Source: UBA6136 sp046305255 (GTDB taxonomy: Bacteria > Pseudomonadota > Gammaproteobacteria > Methylococcales > Methylococcaceae). Taken from it: a DNA stretch of 17,292 nt. Shown in pieces: positions 14,778 through 17,292 of the stretch (its first letter is position 1; each line of letters begins with the position of its first letter). The notes under the pieces were generated by a model, which was given only the letters and a program-made list of their open reading frames with translations, did no database searches and was not told the DNA's origin. Position numbers and translations under genes: made by a program. The stretch is from assembly GCA_046305255.1 (NCBI GenBank), contig JBKCCF010000174.1, positions 1 through 17,292 of the forward strand. The letters are read 5' to 3'.

Positions 14778-15501
14778 GCTCATCCCCCTGTGCCCCGCGC
14801 TCCTGCATCAAACTGACCTCGCTGATATCGTGCCCGTCGTACCGGCGCTGACCAATCGGCAACCGGTAAGCGATGCGCTTGATGAGGATGGCGCCCACCG
14901 GGCAAACATGGACAGCCTTGTCGGTGACGGCAAGATCAGTATCCGCCAGCCGACCGCTATCGGCGTTAACCACTAGCCGACTGTCCATCCCACGCCCGGC
15001 GATGCCGAAGACCTGTTTGCCATCGACATCGCGACTGGCGCGGACACACAGCTCACACAGAATGCAGCGGTCGAGATCAAGCATCACCTCAGGATGGGAG
15101 GCATCGACCCGTCGTCGCGGGAAGAACTGGGGGAAGTGGTTATCAAGCAGCCCGAGGTGATAGCCGACCGCCTGCAACTGACAGTTGCCGCTGATTTCGC
15201 AGCCCGGGCAAAAATGGTTGCCCTCGACGAACAGCAACTGGGTGATGCTGCGCCGGGTCTCGTTCAGCGCCGGTGTGTCATTCAGTACCTCCTGCCCTTC
15301 GGCCGCCGGGAAGGTGCAGGCCGAGGCATAGCGACCGTTGACCTGCACGGTGCAGAGCTTGCAACTGCCGTGGGGTCGGAATGCCGGGTTATGGCAGAGA
15401 TGCGGGATGTAAATCCCCGCGGCGGTCGCCGCCTCCATGAGCGTTTGTCCCGATGTAAAGACAATGGTCTGGCCGTCGATGGTCAAGCGGGCCTGGGTCA
15501 T
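14767..15501 (-). CDS. hoxU: NAD-reducing hydrogenase diaphorase subunit HoxU
   Basis: HoxU (244 residues, ATG 15501) relays electrons between HoxF and HoxY, like the N-terminal part of NuoG. A [2Fe-2S] ferredoxin domain has C36, C47, C50 and C62. A His-Cys3 [4Fe-4S] site has H96, C98, C101 and C107 in EGNHFCPGCEISGNCQLQAVGY. A further [4Fe-4S] set has C146, C149, C152 and C200 (CPVGAI). The EGNH-CP-CE-SG-CQLQAVGY pattern is that of hydrogenase HoxU of Ralstonia rather than of formate dehydrogenase subunits. The frame is open further upstream into hoxF, but homology favours this start. It begins 43 bases after hoxF and overlaps hoxY. Confidence 0.93.
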   Translation of the reverse strand: MTQARLTIDGQTIVFTSGQTLMEAATAAGIYIPHLCHNPAFRPHGSCKLCTVQVNGRYASACTFPAAEGQEVLNDTPALNETRRSITQLLFVEGNHFCPGCEISGNCQLQAVGYHLGLLDNHFPQFFPRRRVDASHPEVMLDLDRCILCELCVRASRDVDGKQVFGIAGRGMDSRLVVNADSGRLADTDLAVTDKAVHVCPVGAILIKRIAYRLPIGQRRYDGHDISEVSLMQERGAQGDEHDE

Positions 15502-15544
15502 GTTGGCGGTCTGGCGTCGGTAGAGAACGGGGATAGGCTCATGT

Positions 15545-17292
15545 TCAACCGGCCTGATCAAGATGAGCATGGGCATCATCGCGGCCGGTGAGCCGACGCG
15601 AGATGGCCAGCGCGGCATCAAGATCGAAGCCGGGCGCGAAGTTCAGGTCTTTAAGCCGCGCCTGATAGCGTTCAGGAAATCGTTCCAGCGTACTCAGTAT
15701 CGGGTTGGCGGCGGTTTGACCCAGCCCGCAATGGCTGGTCGTGCGCACCAGCTGGGCAATGTGGGTGAGTTCGACCAGATCATAGGGGCTGCCGTGACCC
15801 TCGCAAATCTTGTCCAGATTATTACGCAACAACGAGGTTCCCACCCGACAGGGCGTACAGAAGCCGCAGCTTTCGTGGGCGAAGAAGCGGGTAAAGTTGC
15901 GGGCTATCGCCAGCACATCGCGATGCTGATTGAAGATGATGAAGGAACCGCCGGTCGCAAGATCCTCGAATGCCAGACGACGGCCACATTCGTTGGCCGC
16001 GATAAACGTGCCGGAAGGGCCACCAACCTGTATGCCGAGGGTGTCGACCGCACCACAATCGGCCAGCACTTCCGTCACGCTGACGCCGAAGGGATATTCG
16101 TAAATGCCCGGCCGGGCACAATCACCGGAAATGCTGAGGACCTTGCTCCCACGGGATTTTTCAGTCCCCCGGGCGGCGAACCAGGCACCACCCCGCAGAG
16201 CGATGCTGGCGGCCGCCGCGAAGGTCTCGACATTGTTGACCACGGTTGGCTGGCCCAGATAACCCTGCGTCACCGGATAGGGGGGCCGATTGCGGGGATG
16301 ACCGCGCTTGCCTTCCAGCGACTCGATCAGGGCCGACTCCTCGCCACAGATATAGGCACCGGCGCCCAGATGAATCTCGATATCGAAATCAAACCCGGCC
16401 TCACCAAGGATGGCACGGCCCAGCAAACCCGCGCGACGGCGCCGCGCCAGCACCGCCAGCAAAGGCTGATAAAGATGCAGATACTCGCCCCGCAGGTAAA
16501 GAAAACCCTGCCGAGCCCCCACCAGCGCAGCGCACACGGTCATGCCCTCGAACACGGCATCGGCATGGCTGTTCAGCAGCACCCTGTCCTTGAACGTGCC
16601 CGGCTCACCTTCATCGGCATTGCAGACGACATAGCGACGCTGGGCGCTTCTGTCGATGGGACAGGCGGGGGCATCGGCAGGGCCCTGGTCGCACAATCGC
16701 CATTTCCACGCCGTTTTGAATCCAGCCCCGCCCCGACCCCGCAGGTCGGATCGCTCCAGCTCATCGAATGTGGCCTGGCGCCCACGCTGGAAAACAGCCC
16801 GCAAGGCATCACCCGGCGCCAGCGTTTCGCTCAGCAGCAGGTCACGGCGCTGGATGTTGTCGTCTACCCGGAACAACTCCGCGGGCCAGTCAGCCAGCGC
16901 CGTGCGGGTGTTTACCAGTTCGGTGATACGGTCAATACGGGCGGTATCGAGACGGGCCAGGGCATGCCCGTTGATCAATCCGGCCGGTCCCTGATCGCAG
17001 AGACCGGTACAGGCCGTAAAACTCAGACTGACCAGGCCATCGGCACGGGTCTCGCCCGGCTCGACAGCCAGACGGCGGGCGGCGTAGCGCGCCAGTTCGC
17101 GACTGCCCAGCAGATGATCGGTGATGGAATCGCTGAAACGCAGATCATAGCGGCCCAACGGTTGGGTGGAGAGGAAACTGTAGAACTCGGTGACAGCGAT
17201 CACCTCGGTTAGCGGAACAGCCAGCGCATCGGCTATCGTCCGCATGGCGGAGGGCGAGATTCGGCGGAAATGCTCCTGCACATCCCGCAACA
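15545..17292 (-). CDS. hoxF: NAD-reducing hydrogenase diaphorase subunit HoxF, partial at right edge
   Basis: HoxF oxidises or reduces NAD(H) with FMN. About 582 codons are visible; the start lies beyond the right edge, so the first TTG in view is internal. The N-terminal part (to about residue 125 of the visible chain) is a NuoE-like thioredoxin fold ending in ACTGLCDQGPAGLING. The NuoF-like part follows: FMN/NAD loop RGRGGAGFKTAWKW, CNADEGEPGTFKDR, GAGAYICGEESALIESLEG, and the [4Fe-4S] ligands C475, C478, C481 (ESCGFCTPC) and C521. In the NuoE-like part I see only the second cysteine pair (C94, C98) of the usual [2Fe-2S] site. The fused NuoE-NuoF layout matches the Ralstonia type (hoxFUYH). 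It heads the visible hox operon. Confidence 0.94.
   Translation of the reverse strand, partial: LRDVQEHFRRISPSAMRTIADALAVPLTEVIAVTEFYSFLSTQPLGRYDLRFSDSITDHLLGSRELARYAARRLAVEPGETRADGLVSLSFTACTGLCDQGPAGLINGHALARLDTARIDRITELVNTRTALADWPAELFRVDDNIQRRDLLLSETLAPGDALRAVFQRGRQATFDELERSDLRGRGGAGFKTAWKWRLCDQGPADAPACPIDRSAQRRYVVCNADEGEPGTFKDRVLLNSHADAVFEGMTVCAALVGARQGFLYLRGEYLHLYQPLLAVLARRRRAGLLGRAILGEAGFDFDIEIHLGAGAYICGEESALIESLEGKRGHPRNRPPYPVTQGYLGQPTVVNNVETFAAAASIALRGGAWFAARGTEKSRGSKVLSISGDCARPGIYEYPFGVSVTEVLADCGAVDTLGIQVGGPSGTFIAANECGRRLAFEDLATGGSFIIFNQHRDVLAIARNFTRFFAHESCGFCTPCRVGTSLLRNNLDKICEGHGSPYDLVELTHIAQLVRTTSHCGLGQTAANPILSTLERFPERYQARLKDLNFAPGFDLDAALAISRRLTGRDDAHAHLDQAG

Noticed and set aside
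14235..15501. Reading hoxU/hoxY as formate dehydrogenase or complex I subunits
   Set aside because: The EGNH-CPxCE-SGxCQLQAVGY pattern and the HoxY-type CxGCHMSFLDL and LPGCPPSA motifs fit the NAD-reducing hydrogenase better.
15563..17212. Open frame of 549 codons on the plus strand opposite hoxF
   Set aside because: The minus strand encodes HoxF with all its FMN, NAD and cluster motifs; the plus frame has no family resemblance.

Overview
This window looks like chromosomal DNA of a gammaproteobacterium able to handle one-carbon compounds, possibly a methylotroph or methanotroph. The grounds are two tandem MtdB-type methylene-tetrahydromethanopterin dehydrogenases, a SURF1/SCO-like/CtaA haem-copper oxidase assembly block in the order common in gammaproteobacteria, an S-adenosylhomocysteine (SAH) riboswitch in front of ahcY, and a BLUF-adenylate cyclase closely resembling bPAC of Beggiatoa. 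The stop codons TAA, TAG and TGA are all used normally. No rRNA, tRNA, CRISPR array or insertion sequence was recognised.

Layout. (1) 1-3029, respiratory assembly and protein targeting. On the minus strand a SURF1 protein fused to a SCO-like thioredoxin-fold protein is followed by a haem A synthase (CtaA). The CtaA reading frame does not stop but runs into the N domain of the signal-recognition-particle receptor FtsY and off the left edge. A small DUF2909 twin-membrane-helix protein diverges from it. (2) 3030-6123, an accessory-looking block of visibly lower GC on the plus strand: a photoactivated adenylate cyclase and an alpha/beta hydrolase with a GWSRG nucleophile elbow. (3) 6124-9131, minus strand: a 34-residue single-helix membrane peptide, a secreted retropepsin-like protease and the two MtdB paralogues. 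(4) 9297-13221, plus strand: a methyl-cycle cluster metK - SAH riboswitch - ahcY - metF. (5) 13306-17292, minus strand: hoxF (cut by the right edge), hoxU and hoxY of an NAD-linked [NiFe] hydrogenase. These are followed not by hoxH but by a periplasmic single-haem cytochrome c.

How the parts connect. MetK makes SAM, AhcY removes the SAH left by methylation, and MetF supplies methyl groups from methylene-tetrahydrofolate. The riboswitch ties ahcY expression to SAH. The divergent mtdB pair works on the methanopterin branch of C1 oxidation; the two copies differ at the residues expected to choose NADP or NAD. HoxFU forms an NAD(H)-oxidising diaphorase module and HoxY the hydrogenase small subunit, but the catalytic partner is not visible here.

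The most unusual feature is the continuous CtaA-FtsY frame, which would anchor the targeting receptor to the membrane through an eight-helix haem A synthase. The light-regulated cyclase, the hox operon without hoxH and the pair of divergent MtdB enzymes are the next most notable.
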